Origin: Planctomyces sp.
Lineage (GTDB): Bacteria > Planctomycetota > Planctomycetia > Planctomycetales > Planctomycetaceae
Direction of reading: 5' to 3'
Length of the DNA: 64,000 nucleotides
Assembly: GCA_019636235.1 (NCBI GenBank)
Contig: JAHBXW010000009.1
Location: forward strand, 1-64,000
Positions within the stretch are counted from its first letter, which is position 1. Every line of letters begins with the position of its first letter. The notes below the pieces were generated by a model. It searched no databases, was not told where the DNA came from, and worked only from the letters and a program-made list of their open reading frames with translations. Below are positions 9,004 to 17,325 of the stretch, piece after piece. The position numbers were made by a program, and so were the translations under genes.

Positions 9004-9969
9004 ATGGACCTGCTGACTGAAGCTGGCCGGCCCGACGCCGTCGACCGCAACGAGGTCCTCTGGCTGGCCGGTGTCGCGATCATGCTGTTCGCCGGACTGA
9101 CGCTGTTCAATTACCTGACCCGCGCAGGCGCCATCGCCCGCGCCACCTGGAAGGAGGCCATGCGGCAGCCGGTCTTCATCCTGCTGCTCGCCGTCGGGCT
9201 GCTGCTGGTCATCGCCAACGTCTACATCCCGTTCTTCGCGATGGACGACGAGACGAAGATGTTCATCGACTGCGGCCTGTCGACCATCCTGATCTGTTCG
9301 CTGCTCGTCGCCGTCTGGACGGCCAGCACCAGCGTCGCCGATGAAATCGAGGGCAAGACGGCGATGACGCTGTTGTCCAAGCCGATCAACCGGCGGCAGT
9401 TCGTGCTGGGCAAGTACTTTGGCATCCTGCAGGCCGTGCTGGTGCTGATCGTCGTCCTGGGCGGCGTCATGTACTGCGCCACGTACGTCAAGTTCGGCTT
9501 TGACTGGAAGGAAACGGGTCACGGTCCGCTGGAGATGTTCGCGACGGTCGAGGGCAGCCGGATTCCGCGGCTCGAGCCGAACCGGCTCGCCGCCGCCAAT
9601 TCCATTCTGCCGGGCCTGTCGCTGACGTTCATGGAAGCCGCGGTGATGACGGCCGTCAGCGTCGCCATCTCGACCCGGCTGCCGATGCTGCCGAACATCG
9701 TCAGTTGCCTGGCGGTGTTCGTGATCGGCCACCTGACGCCGGTGCTGGTCGCCTCGTCGCGGCAGGACATCGAGTTCGTCAAATTCTTCGCGAATCTGTT
9801 CGCCACGCTGCTGCCGGCGCTGGATAATCTGAACATGTCCGCCGCGATTTCCGCCGGGAAGTCGATCCCCATCAATTACGTGGGGCTCAACGCGGTCTAC
9901 ACGGCGGCGTATGTCGCGGCCGCCATTTTCGTGGCCTTCATTCTGTTTGAGGACCGCGATCTGGCGTGA
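9004..9969 (+). CDS. ABC-2-type permease
   Basis: 321 residues with about six hydrophobic segments. The order is one N-terminal helix (about 20-38), a pair around 55-75 and 90-110, an amphipathic coupling region with TSVADEIEGKTAMTLLSKPINRRQFVLGKY, then helices near 135-155, 200-225, 235-250 and 290-315. The coupling sequence is diagnostic of ABC-2 permeases such as the NosY/Nat type. No ATPase gene is adjacent. The next gene encodes an ABC exporter-like protein with a degenerate ATPase, so the working ATPase must be encoded elsewhere. Substrate unknown. Confidence 0.8.
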   Translation: MDLLTEAGRPDAVDRNEVLWLAGVAIMLFAGLTLFNYLTRAGAIARATWKEAMRQPVFILLLAVGLLLVIANVYIPFFAMDDETKMFIDCGLSTILICSLLVAVWTASTSVADEIEGKTAMTLLSKPINRRQFVLGKYFGILQAVLVLIVVLGGVMYCATYVKFGFDWKETGHGPLEMFATVEGSRIPRLEPNRLAAANSILPGLSLTFMEAAVMTAVSVAISTRLPMLPNIVSCLAVFVIGHLTPVLVASSRQDIEFVKFFANLFATLLPALDNLNMSAAISAGKSIPINYVGLNAVYTAAYVAAAIFVAFILFEDRDLA

Positions 9970-10072
9970 CGCAGCACGGGCTGGCGGCCAGCGACGGACC
10001 GGGTCGGCACGACACCACTGACGAGACCACCGACAGCACAACGGAGCGCTCCGGGTCTCCGCGGCAGAGACT

Positions 10073-12013
10073 ATGTCGCCCACTCCCTTCGAACGGCTCC
10101 TCCCGCTCCGCGTCCTGATCGCTCCGCGCACGCTGGTCGCCTGGGCCTGGGGGGGAGTCGGCGCGGCCGCGCTGATCGTATTGCTGCTGGTGCTGGCCCT
10201 GCTGGCCGATCTGTGGGTGCACCGCGGCGAACTGGTGCTGTCCGGCGATGAGATTCCGGAGGCGGCCGCGCTCCTCGGATTGGAACTGCCCGAAAACGTG
10301 CCTGCGTTCGTGAACTGGACGAACCTGGGCGTCGGGCCGACCGCCTGGCGACTGCGGGCCACGCCCGCCGGACAACTGCTGGGCTGGGCCGTACGGCAGG
10401 CGCCGATGCTGTCGGTCAACCGCGCCGCGTCGGCGACATTGCTGCTGCTGCTCCTGTCCAGCGGCCTGTTCCGCATTGCCGCCCGGGCTCGGGTCCGTCG
10501 CTCGGCCGACGACTTCGCCACCCGCGTCGCCTCCAGCCTCCGCTCGCAACTGCATCGGCAGGCGCTGCGTCTGGGGCCCAGCGACCTCGACGGCGCCCGG
10601 CAGGACGAGGCCCTGCGACTGTTCACGCGCGACGTCGATCAGATTCAGGACGGCGTCAGCGACTGGCTGACGCGCCTCGGCCGCGATCTGCCGACGCTGA
10701 TCGCGCTGGCGATTCTGGCGCTGGCGATCGACTGGCGCCTGTTTCTGATCTGTGCCGTTCCGCTGGGCTGTTGCTGGTGGGTCGTCGACGTCGAACGCAA
10801 GCAGTCGGACGCGCGGCGCCGCGAAGCGGAATCGAAGGCGGCGTCCGCGCTGCGGCTGCTGTCAGACAGCCTCCGCAAGTCGCGGCTGGTTCGCGGATAT
10901 GGGATGGAGACGTTCGAGCACGAACGGTTTCAGCGGCACCTGGAGCAATTCTCCATCGAAGCGATGTCCGCGCGGCGCATCGGCTACTGGGCGCTGCGTT
11001 TTGTGCGGGTCGCGATCGGCGGCCTTGTCGCGATGCTGCTGTATTTCGTGGGCGCCCGGGTCCTGGCCTTCGACGCCCCGATGTCGGCATCCGGCGGATT
11101 CCTGCTGCTGGCCACGTTCGCGGCGGCGACGCCCAGCATGGGCACGCTGTTGCGGATCGGCGCGGCCCGGTCGGGCGTTGACGAGGCGGGGAACCGAGTC
11201 TTTCAGTACATCAACGAGATCCCCGAGGTCGGGCAGGCCGTCGGCGCCCGGTTTCTCGAGCCGCTCTCTCGCACGATTATTTACGAGTCGGTCAATTACC
11301 AGCGCGGCGATCGCGAGCTGCTGCGGCAGTTCGACCTCCGGCTGCCGTCCGGCAAGATGACGGCCCTTGTGTCGCTGGACCCGCTGCAGCCGCGGACCGC
11401 CGCCTACATGCTGCCGCGGTTCATCGAGCCGCAGGGTGGCCGCGTGCTGTACGACAGCGAGGACATCGCCTGGGCGACGCTGGAATCACTGCGGGCGGAG
11501 ACCGTTTACGTCGGCGGCGCCGATCCGTGCTTCAACGGCACGGTGCTGGAGAACATCACCTGCGGGGAGTCGCGGTACGCGGTTGCCGAAGCGACAGAAG
11601 CCGCCAAGCTGGTGCACGCTCACAATTTCATCTCGCGGCTGCCGAAGGGCTACGAAACGCTGCTGGGCGAACGCGGGCATCAGCTCGAGGCCGGCCAGGC
11701 GTTCCGTCTGGGACTGGCGCGCGCGGCGCTCCGCAAGCCGGCGCTGGTGATCGTCGAGGAGCCGGACGTTTCGCTCGACGACGACACGAAGGCCATGCTC
11801 GACGACGCCTATCAGCGAATCGCGAACGGCCGCACGGTGATCTTCCTGCCCTCGCGGTTGTCGACGGTCCGCAAGTGCGACCTGATCGTCCTGCTCGCGG
11901 AAGGCAAAGTCGCCGCGATGGGGACGCACGCCGAATTGCTCAAGTCCTCCGAGCTGTACCGGCACTGGGAATACGTGTCGTTCAACGCCTTCCGCAAGCG
12001 GCCCGGGACCTGA
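10073..12013 (+). CDS. ABC exporter-like protein with a degenerate (pseudo) ATPase domain
   Basis: 646 residues. The N-terminal part (about 20-350) has the type-1 exporter layout: six helices, a large loop after helix 1, and the coupling-helix sequence LVRGYGMETFEHERF. The C-terminal nucleotide-binding domain (about 390-640) is recognisable throughout, but every catalytic motif is altered. Walker A is replaced by VSLDPLQPRTAAY (no GKS/T, about 430), the Q-loop is VGGADPCFNGTVLENI (no Gln), the signature is LEAGQAFRLGLARA, Walker B ends IVEEPD (Asp to Glu), and the switch His is Ser in LPSRLSTV. ATP hydrolysis is therefore unlikely. There is no frameshift; the frame is intact and conserved in flavour, so this looks like a selected pseudo-transporter rather than a decaying gene. 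Confidence 0.85.
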   Translation: MSPTPFERLLPLRVLIAPRTLVAWAWGGVGAAALIVLLLVLALLADLWVHRGELVLSGDEIPEAAALLGLELPENVPAFVNWTNLGVGPTAWRLRATPAGQLLGWAVRQAPMLSVNRAASATLLLLLLSSGLFRIAARARVRRSADDFATRVASSLRSQLHRQALRLGPSDLDGARQDEALRLFTRDVDQIQDGVSDWLTRLGRDLPTLIALAILALAIDWRLFLICAVPLGCCWWVVDVERKQSDARRREAESKAASALRLLSDSLRKSRLVRGYGMETFEHERFQRHLEQFSIEAMSARRIGYWALRFVRVAIGGLVAMLLYFVGARVLAFDAPMSASGGFLLLATFAAATPSMGTLLRIGAARSGVDEAGNRVFQYINEIPEVGQAVGARFLEPLSRTIIYESVNYQRGDRELLRQFDLRLPSGKMTALVSLDPLQPRTAAYMLPRFIEPQGGRVLYDSEDIAWATLESLRAETVYVGGADPCFNGTVLENITCGESRYAVAEATEAAKLVHAHNFISRLPKGYETLLGERGHQLEAGQAFRLGLARAALRKPALVIVEEPDVSLDDDTKAMLDDAYQRIANGRTVIFLPSRLSTVRKCDLIVLLAEGKVAAMGTHAELLKSSELYRHWEYVSFNAFRKRPGT

Positions 12014-12024
12014 CGGACGGGGCC

Positions 12025-12897
12025 TTACGCGTCGTCGCCGCGCGACAACCGGGCGTCGATCCACGCGTCGTCCACAAACCGCTGCAGCAGCCACCGGGAT
12101 GTGTGGTCGATCCGCGGCAGGTCGCGTTCCAGGTCCGCCGGCCGCGCTGGGTCGGCCGCGACGAATCCGTCCGGCGTCAGTCGCGACGTCCAGCCGTCGC
12201 GCGCCGCCTGAGCATTGACCCGTTCGGTCAGCCGGTTCGCCCAGACCATGCCGAACGTGTCGCGGACGTCCCGCCACACCCGGTCCCACGCGAACGCTGC
12301 CGTGGGCACGCGCGGTGCGCGGCGCACCGCCAGCATCGCCGCCGCCAGCAGCGCCAGGCAGGCCAGCGACCGCAGCCCTTCTCCGGAACCCGCCCCGCGG
12401 GACGTCGACATCAGCGCCATCCAGACAGCGGCCGCCGACAGTGCGGCGCTCAACGCGAACCGCGTCCCCAGGTAGTTGCCGAAGCCCATCACCGACACGA
12501 CGCCGAACCCGATCAGCGTCGGCGTCTCAAGCGGCGGATGCGTCGGTCCGCGCGGCATCCAGCACACGGCCACCGGCCACATCAGGACGGCCGCCAACGG
12601 CGCCAGGACGAACCAGTTCCAGACCCGCACCACCGGCCGCCGGGCGCCCAGCACGGCGATCCACGGACACAGCGCCAACACGCTGGCGGCATACCACGCA
12701 TGGGCCGTCGCCGGCGCGACGGGGCCGGCCAGCGCTTCGAACAGGGCCGCCGCGAACCAGGCGACCGCCGCCCCCAGCATCCAGCGCCACGCCGTTCCCA
12801 GCGTCGTCCCGTCGGTGACGCGTCGCGTGGGCGCGAGGACCCACAGCACGCCCCCCAGCGCCAGCAGATTCAGAACGCAGATCGGGTTCGCAATCAC
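12025..12897 (-). CDS. Polytopic membrane protein of unknown function
   Basis: 290 residues. The N-terminal 190 residues hold about six hydrophobic helices (for example NLLALGGVLWVLAP, WMLGAAVAWFAAALFEAL, ASVLALCPWIAVLG). The last 100 residues form a soluble tail with FAWDRVWRDVRDTFGMVWANRL and a run of charged residues. I recognise no family; similar helices-plus-cytoplasmic-tail proteins next to mnmE occur in planctomycetes, but I cannot name one. It converges on the pseudo-ABC gene with only 11 bases between stops and diverges from mnmE across 55 bases, so the two promoters overlap. Confidence 0.65.
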   Translation of the reverse strand: MIANPICVLNLLALGGVLWVLAPTRRVTDGTTLGTAWRWMLGAAVAWFAAALFEALAGPVAPATAHAWYAASVLALCPWIAVLGARRPVVRVWNWFVLAPLAAVLMWPVAVCWMPRGPTHPPLETPTLIGFGVVSVMGFGNYLGTRFALSAALSAAAVWMALMSTSRGAGSGEGLRSLACLALLAAAMLAVRRAPRVPTAAFAWDRVWRDVRDTFGMVWANRLTERVNAQAARDGWTSRLTPDGFVAADPARPADLERDLPRIDHTSRWLLQRFVDDAWIDARLSRGDDA

Positions 12898-12928
12898 GGC
12901 GCGAACGGAAGTTCCTCAGGATTCGGCA

Positions 12929-12952
12929 GGCGCGAGCTACAATGGCCGCGCC
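12929..12952 (+). promoter_or_regulatory. Putative mnmE promoter: -10 TACAAT inside an inverted repeat
   Basis: TACAAT at 12938-12943 ends 9 bases before the mnmE ATG, so transcription starting 6-8 bases after the -10 would give a leaderless or near-leaderless mRNA. The element is enclosed by GGCGCG (12929-12934) and CGCGCC (12947-12952), a perfect 6-bp inverted repeat with a 12-base loop. No clear -35 is visible. Confidence 0.45.
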
Positions 12953-14359
12953 ATGGATCGCCCCGTCAACTGGACGCTCGAAGACGTCATCGTCGCCGTC
13001 GCCTCGCCGCCCGGGCCGGCGGTGCGGGGCATCGTCCGCGCATCCGGGCCGGACGTCCAGCGATTGCTGGCGGATTCGCTGCTGCAGGAATCGGGCGAAC
13101 CATTTCAACCGCCGGCCGTTCCGCGTCGGGCGCGGGCCAGGCTGTGCGTGTCCGGGCTGGGAGATCCGTTGCCCGTCGACGTCTGGTGCTGGCCCGACGG
13201 CCGCAGTTACACCGGTCAGCCGGCGGCCGAGCTGCACACGATCGGTTCGCCGCCGGTGCTGGATGCGATCATCCGCGAGCTGGTGTCTCGCGGCGCGCGG
13301 ATCGCCCGCCCCGGGGAGTTCACGCTGCGGGCATTCCTCGCGGGAAAAATCGATCTCGTCCAGGCCGAGGCCGTCCTGGGCGTGATTGACGCCGACAGTT
13401 CGCCTCGGCTGCGGCAGGCGCTGCAGCAATTGGCCGGGGGCGTTTCGTCCCGCATCCGCGACCTGCGAGACCAGTTGTTGATCGACCTGGCCGATCTGGA
13501 AGCCGGGTTGGACTTCGTTGACGAGGATATCGAGTTCGTCGATCGATCCGCGATGTGCGGTCGACTGCGTCGGGCCGCAGAATGGATCGACGAGCTGCAG
13601 CTGCGGACGGCCGAACGGGGCCGGACGACGGGGCGTCGCCGCGTGGTGCTGGCGGGGCTTCCCAACGCCGGAAAGAGCACGCTGTTCAACGCCCTGGCCG
13701 GAACCGCCGCGGCCGTCGTATCGCCGATCGCCGGAACGACCCGGGACTGGCTGGTGGCAGGCGTGGCACTTGAAGCGCTGGAGATCGACCTGCTGGACAC
13801 GGCGGGGGTGGATGACGCGGCCGGCGAGATCGACGCCTTCGCGCGGACCGGAGCGGAGGAGCAGCGTCGACAGGCCGATCTCATCCTGTGGTGCGCGGCG
13901 CGCGACCTGTCGCCGGACGGTCAGCGCCGGGATGCGAAGCTGCGCGAGGCGGCCCGCCAATCTGGCGCCGAGCTGTTGGTTGTCGGAACAAAGGCCGATG
14001 CCGCGAACGACTGCGAGGCGGCGGCCGACGAACTGCCGGTGTCAGCCAGTACGGGCGCGGGGCTGGAGGAACTGCGGCGGGCCATCGCGCGGCGGCTCGA
14101 GGATCGGGACGCCTCCCGGGGGGAACTGTTGTCGTCGACGCTGGCCCGGTGCGGCGCGACCCTGTCAGCGGCCGGGGAGGCGTTGCGGGCAGCGGAACGC
14201 CTGGCGTCACGGGACGAAACTCGCGGCGAGGCCAGCGGAGATGAGCTGATCGCGCTGGAGCTGCGGCGGGGGCTTGAGGCGCTGGGGGAGATCGCGGGTG
14301 CGGTCTACACGAGTGATCTGCTGGACCGGATCTTCACCCGGTTCTGCATCGGGAAATGA
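12953..14359 (+). CDS. mnmE: tRNA uridine-5-carboxymethylaminomethyl(34) synthesis GTPase MnmE
   Basis: 468 residues, near the usual 450-460. The N-terminal tetrahydrofolate-binding domain begins LEDVIVAVASPPG and includes SYTGQPAAELHTIG and ARPGEFTLRAFLAGKIDLVQAEAV. A helical domain follows, with the G domain inserted: G1 LAGLPNAGKSTLFN, G2 AGTTRDW, G3 DTAGVDD, and G4 GTKAD, where the usual NKxD Asn is Thr. It ends in the universal FCIGK, whose Cys is the catalytic residue. With MnmG it installs the C5 substituent on U34 of tRNAs. The ATG at 12953 is chosen because conserved sequence starts immediately after it; upstream in-frame codons overlap the divergent gene. Confidence 0.96.
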   Translation: MDRPVNWTLEDVIVAVASPPGPAVRGIVRASGPDVQRLLADSLLQESGEPFQPPAVPRRARARLCVSGLGDPLPVDVWCWPDGRSYTGQPAAELHTIGSPPVLDAIIRELVSRGARIARPGEFTLRAFLAGKIDLVQAEAVLGVIDADSSPRLRQALQQLAGGVSSRIRDLRDQLLIDLADLEAGLDFVDEDIEFVDRSAMCGRLRRAAEWIDELQLRTAERGRTTGRRRVVLAGLPNAGKSTLFNALAGTAAAVVSPIAGTTRDWLVAGVALEALEIDLLDTAGVDDAAGEIDAFARTGAEEQRRQADLILWCAARDLSPDGQRRDAKLREAARQSGAELLVVGTKADAANDCEAAADELPVSASTGAGLEELRRAIARRLEDRDASRGELLSSTLARCGATLSAAGEALRAAERLASRDETRGEASGDELIALELRRGLEALGEIAGAVYTSDLLDRIFTRFCIGK

Positions 14360-14480
14360 CCCCGGGGCGGCGCGAGCGGGGAGGGGGGGCGGGGGCGTCG
14401 TGCAAATCCGCTGACTGCGTTCTCGCGACCGCGCGATCGCCACGAAACCCGCACGTTTCCCCAATGCGGCGGGAGGCGGC

Positions 14481-14486
14481 TATCAT
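14481..14486 (+). promoter_or_regulatory. Putative -10 element upstream of the isomerase-like gene
   Basis: TATCAT about 40 bases before the ATG at 14526, preceded by a GC-rich spacer. The form GGCTATCATG resembles other -10 elements in this window. No good -35 is visible. Confidence 0.35.
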
Positions 14487-14525
14487 GCGTGCTCCATCGG
14501 AAACACACCTCGAGGCGGTTCACAG

Positions 14526-15422
14526 ATGCGCTCACATCGTCGGACGTTTCTGCAGTCGACGCTCGCCGGGGCCGCGGCCCTCGCGCCCATGGCGTTCGCC
14601 GGCGCCCAGGATGACGCCTCGCAGCTTCGCGAGACGCTGAAATCCACGAAAACGAAGTTCGCGGTGAACATCGAAATGTGGTTCACCGGACTTCCGTTTC
14701 TCGACCGCATTCGCAAGACCGCTGAGTTGGGCTTTCCGGCCATCGAAATGTGGCCCTTCCAGAATCGCGACATCGAGGCGATCGCCGTGCTGACCCAGGA
14801 GCTGGGACTGTCGGTGGCGCAGTTCACGGCCTGGGGGTTCCGCCCCGGCATGAACGAAGTTCAGAACCATGACCTGCTGGAGAAGACGGTCCGCGAGGCC
14901 TGCGACGTGGCGAAGACGCTGAACTGCAAGCTGGCCTGCGTGGTCGCCGGGGACGACGTGTCCGGGATGACGCAGGAGGAGATGCACGACAACGTCATCC
15001 TGGGCCTGAAGCGGGTGGCCCCGATCGCCGAGGATCACGACCTGACGCTGATTCTCGAACCGATGAACATCCGCGTCGACCACAAGGGGCATTGCCTGTA
15101 CGGCAGCGCCCCGGCCATTCGCATCTGCGAGGAAGTCGGCTCCTCGCACGTGAAGATCAACTGGGATCTGTACCACATGCACATCACCGAGGGGGACCTC
15201 TGCGGCCACCTCCGCGAGGGCATGCAGGCCAAGCAGATCGGCTACCTGCAGCTCGCCGACCACCCCGGCCGCAACGAGCCGGGGACGGGCGAAATCCACT
15301 ACAACCGCGTCCTGAAGGAAGCCCACATGCTGGGCTATCGGGGCTTCGTGGGCCTCGAGTGCAACCCGCTGAAAGATGAACTGACGGCGGCCCGGCGCGT
15401 CGCCGCCGCGGACGTGTGGTAG
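14526..15422 (+). CDS. Tat-exported hydroxypyruvate isomerase-like TIM-barrel protein
   Basis: 298 residues. The N-terminus has a twin-arginine signal (HRRTFLQSTLAGAAALAPMAFAGA). The rest is a sugar-phosphate isomerase/epimerase (AP-endonuclease-2-type) barrel close to hydroxypyruvate isomerase. Likely metal or acid residues are Glu in LILEPMN, Asp in INWDLYHMHITEGD, His in QLADHPGRNEPGTGEIHY and Glu in VGLECNP. The DHPGRNEPGTGEI block is characteristic of the Hyi group. Export of this fold through Tat is common in planctomycetes, where many such proteins act on unusual sugars; the substrate here is unknown. A same-strand iron-sulfur protein gene follows after 62 bases. Confidence 0.85.
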   Translation: MRSHRRTFLQSTLAGAAALAPMAFAGAQDDASQLRETLKSTKTKFAVNIEMWFTGLPFLDRIRKTAELGFPAIEMWPFQNRDIEAIAVLTQELGLSVAQFTAWGFRPGMNEVQNHDLLEKTVREACDVAKTLNCKLACVVAGDDVSGMTQEEMHDNVILGLKRVAPIAEDHDLTLILEPMNIRVDHKGHCLYGSAPAIRICEEVGSSHVKINWDLYHMHITEGDLCGHLREGMQAKQIGYLQLADHPGRNEPGTGEIHYNRVLKEAHMLGYRGFVGLECNPLKDELTAARRVAAADVW

Positions 15423-15484
15423 GCTGATCCGCCGGACGAATCACACTCGCCGCTGAACTCCGAACTTCTCGAAACACCGACGAT

Positions 15485-15955
15485 ATGGCCCGCAAACGCA
15501 TTGTCACCGCCCGCATCAACGGCTGCGAACAGTCCTTCCTGTGCGAACCGAGACAGACGCTGCTCGAGGTTCTCCGCGACGAACTCGGCATGACGGGCAC
15601 GAAGGAAGGCTGCAGCAACGGGAACTGCGGCGCCTGCACGGTGGCGCTCAACGGGCGGCCCGTCGTGAGTTGCCTCGTGCTGGCTGTCGAGTGCGACGGG
15701 ACGGAGATTCAGACCGTCGAGGGGCTGGCCGACAAGGAGCGCCTCGCGCCGCTGCAGCAGTGTTTTCTGGAACAGGCGGCCCTGCAGTGCGGCATCTGCA
15801 CGCCGGGTTTCCTGGTCTCAGCCAGTTGCCTGTTGAAAGAGAACGCCGAGCCGACGGAGGAAGAGATTCGGTTCTACCTGGCCGGGAACCTCTGCCGCTG
15901 CACTGGATACGACAAGATCGTCAAGGCCGTGCAGGCGGCGGCCGCGGCGGACTGA
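15485..15955 (+). CDS. Orphan [2Fe-2S] subunit of the xanthine dehydrogenase/CO dehydrogenase family (CoxS-like)
   Basis: 156 residues, full length for a small subunit. The plant-type cluster ligands are Cys43, Cys48, Cys51 (GCSNGNCGAC) and Cys63. The second, helical cluster uses Cys102, Cys105 (QCGICTPGF) and Cys137, Cys139 (NLCRCTGYD). In the family this subunit passes electrons between a molybdopterin large subunit and a FAD subunit, or to an external acceptor. Neither partner is encoded next to it: the upstream gene is an isomerase-like protein and the downstream gene is on the other strand. It must work with a large subunit encoded elsewhere or in an unusual pairing. Confidence 0.9.
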   Translation: MARKRIVTARINGCEQSFLCEPRQTLLEVLRDELGMTGTKEGCSNGNCGACTVALNGRPVVSCLVLAVECDGTEIQTVEGLADKERLAPLQQCFLEQAALQCGICTPGFLVSASCLLKENAEPTEEEIRFYLAGNLCRCTGYDKIVKAVQAAAAAD

Positions 15956-16028
15956 CGATGGCCGGACCTGCCGGGCCGGCGCGGCTCGCGGTCATGGCGC
16001 CGCCAGGCAGCCGCGGGGCAGGCAGCCG

Positions 16029-17120
16029 CTATTCGGCCATCTCCGGGGGCGGCGTCGACGGGGACGTCTTCAGCGAGTTGCGCATCTCCTCGATCGCCCT
16101 CACGACGACCTCGGCAGGCAGCGCCAGCGTTTCGATCCGCGCCGAACGCGCGATGTTCACTCCGATCACGCGTCCGGACACATCGACGACCGGACCGCCG
16201 CACTGCTGCGGGTCCATCACCGTGTCGTGCGAAAAGACATCCTTGAACCCGTCCCGGCGATCGCTGAGTTCGCCTCCCATCCGGATCTGCTGCGCGTACT
16301 GAGACAGGTAAATGCCGAATGGATGCGACAGGGTGACCTCATAATCGCGGACGTCCTCGCCGCGGCGGACGGACAATTGCACGACATCCCCCGGCTCCTG
16401 CCTCCGGATCAGGCGGATCAGCTGTTGCGAGTCCCGGATCGTGGTGTCTCCGAGCTTCTCAACGACATCCCCCTCCTGCAGACCGGCGTTGGCCGCGGCG
16501 CCGTTGTCGAAGATCGAGACGATCCGCGCCGGCCCGCCGCCGACGTCCAGTTGAACGCCCAGGATGCCGGGGATGCGCTCAGCCCGAATCTCGCGGCGCT
16601 TGGAACTGATGACGCCGACGTTCGAGGCCACCCCCCGCGGCCCGCACGTCACGATCCAGCGTCCCAGGTCGTACTTCGCGTCCGTCGCCCAGGGGACGGT
16701 TTCCAGCCCCGTGGCGTTGATGTGCAGCAGCGCCAGGTCGGTTTCCGGATGCGTGGCGGCGATCCGGAACAGGTACTCCTTGCCGCCCGCCACCTGCACG
16801 ACGATCGGCGGCGGTTCGGTCTCGCCTTCCGCCTGAGGCCGCTGCGGTCGCGGCGGCGGCTTCTGGATTTCGCTGAGCTTGGTAAGCACGTAGCCGTCCG
16901 GGTCGACAATGACGCCGAGGGCCACGGGCGCGCGATCCCGCTGGATGCGGACCGTCCAGGCCCGCGAGGGGGCGGCGGCGTCGCGGAAGGCGGCGCGCAC
17001 GCGCGGTCCGCTGGTGAGCCGATCGTTCGTGAGGAACTGGGAATTGCGCTGGCGTCCCTGCCCCTGCTGGAGGACCACCAGCAGCAACAGGATTGCGAAC
17101 CGCGTCAGAACACTGGGCAT
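16029..17120 (-). CDS. Secreted pseudo-HtrA protein with a PDZ domain inside the protease fold
   Basis: 363 residues with a signal peptide (SVLTRFAILLLLVVLQQ). The trypsin-like part is recognisable by VDPDGYVLTKLSEIQ and ETDLALLHI, but the His of the usual NxHV is replaced (KLSEI). The nucleophile region reads DPQQCGGPVVDVSGRVIGVN, with Cys where HtrA proteases have the Ser of GNSGGP. Between the two halves lies a PDZ domain (about 190-275, LGVQLDV to VQLSVRRGEDVRDYEV), whereas HtrA proteins carry PDZ domains after the protease. The ATG at 17120 is chosen because the signal peptide begins there. Proteolysis is doubtful; peptide binding or scaffolding is more likely. Confidence 0.75.
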   Translation of the reverse strand: MPSVLTRFAILLLLVVLQQGQGRQRNSQFLTNDRLTSGPRVRAAFRDAAAPSRAWTVRIQRDRAPVALGVIVDPDGYVLTKLSEIQKPPPRPQRPQAEGETEPPPIVVQVAGGKEYLFRIAATHPETDLALLHINATGLETVPWATDAKYDLGRWIVTCGPRGVASNVGVISSKRREIRAERIPGILGVQLDVGGGPARIVSIFDNGAAANAGLQEGDVVEKLGDTTIRDSQQLIRLIRRQEPGDVVQLSVRRGEDVRDYEVTLSHPFGIYLSQYAQQIRMGGELSDRRDGFKDVFSHDTVMDPQQCGGPVVDVSGRVIGVNIARSARIETLALPAEVVVRAIEEMRNSLKTSPSTPPPEMAE

Positions 17121-17325
17121 GGCCGCGCGTTCCCCGAAAGGCGGCGGCGAACAGGGCGTCCGGCTATGGAGCGCATCCCGCGCTGGGCCGCGTGATGATG
17201 TCACGGACCCTGATTCTCGCCGCCGTGCCCGTTCCGTCAACAGCGACTGGACCGAACCCGGGACCCGGCAGTGAAATCCGCAGGCCGACGGAGGCGCACC
17301 AGAGCGCTCAGGGGCCGGGCGCCGC

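Noticed and set aside
8455-10626. Long minus-strand open frame overlapping acpP and the ABC genes
   Set aside because: Composition is low-complexity Arg/Gln/Asp with no recognisable fold; it is a shadow of the plus-strand ABC genes.
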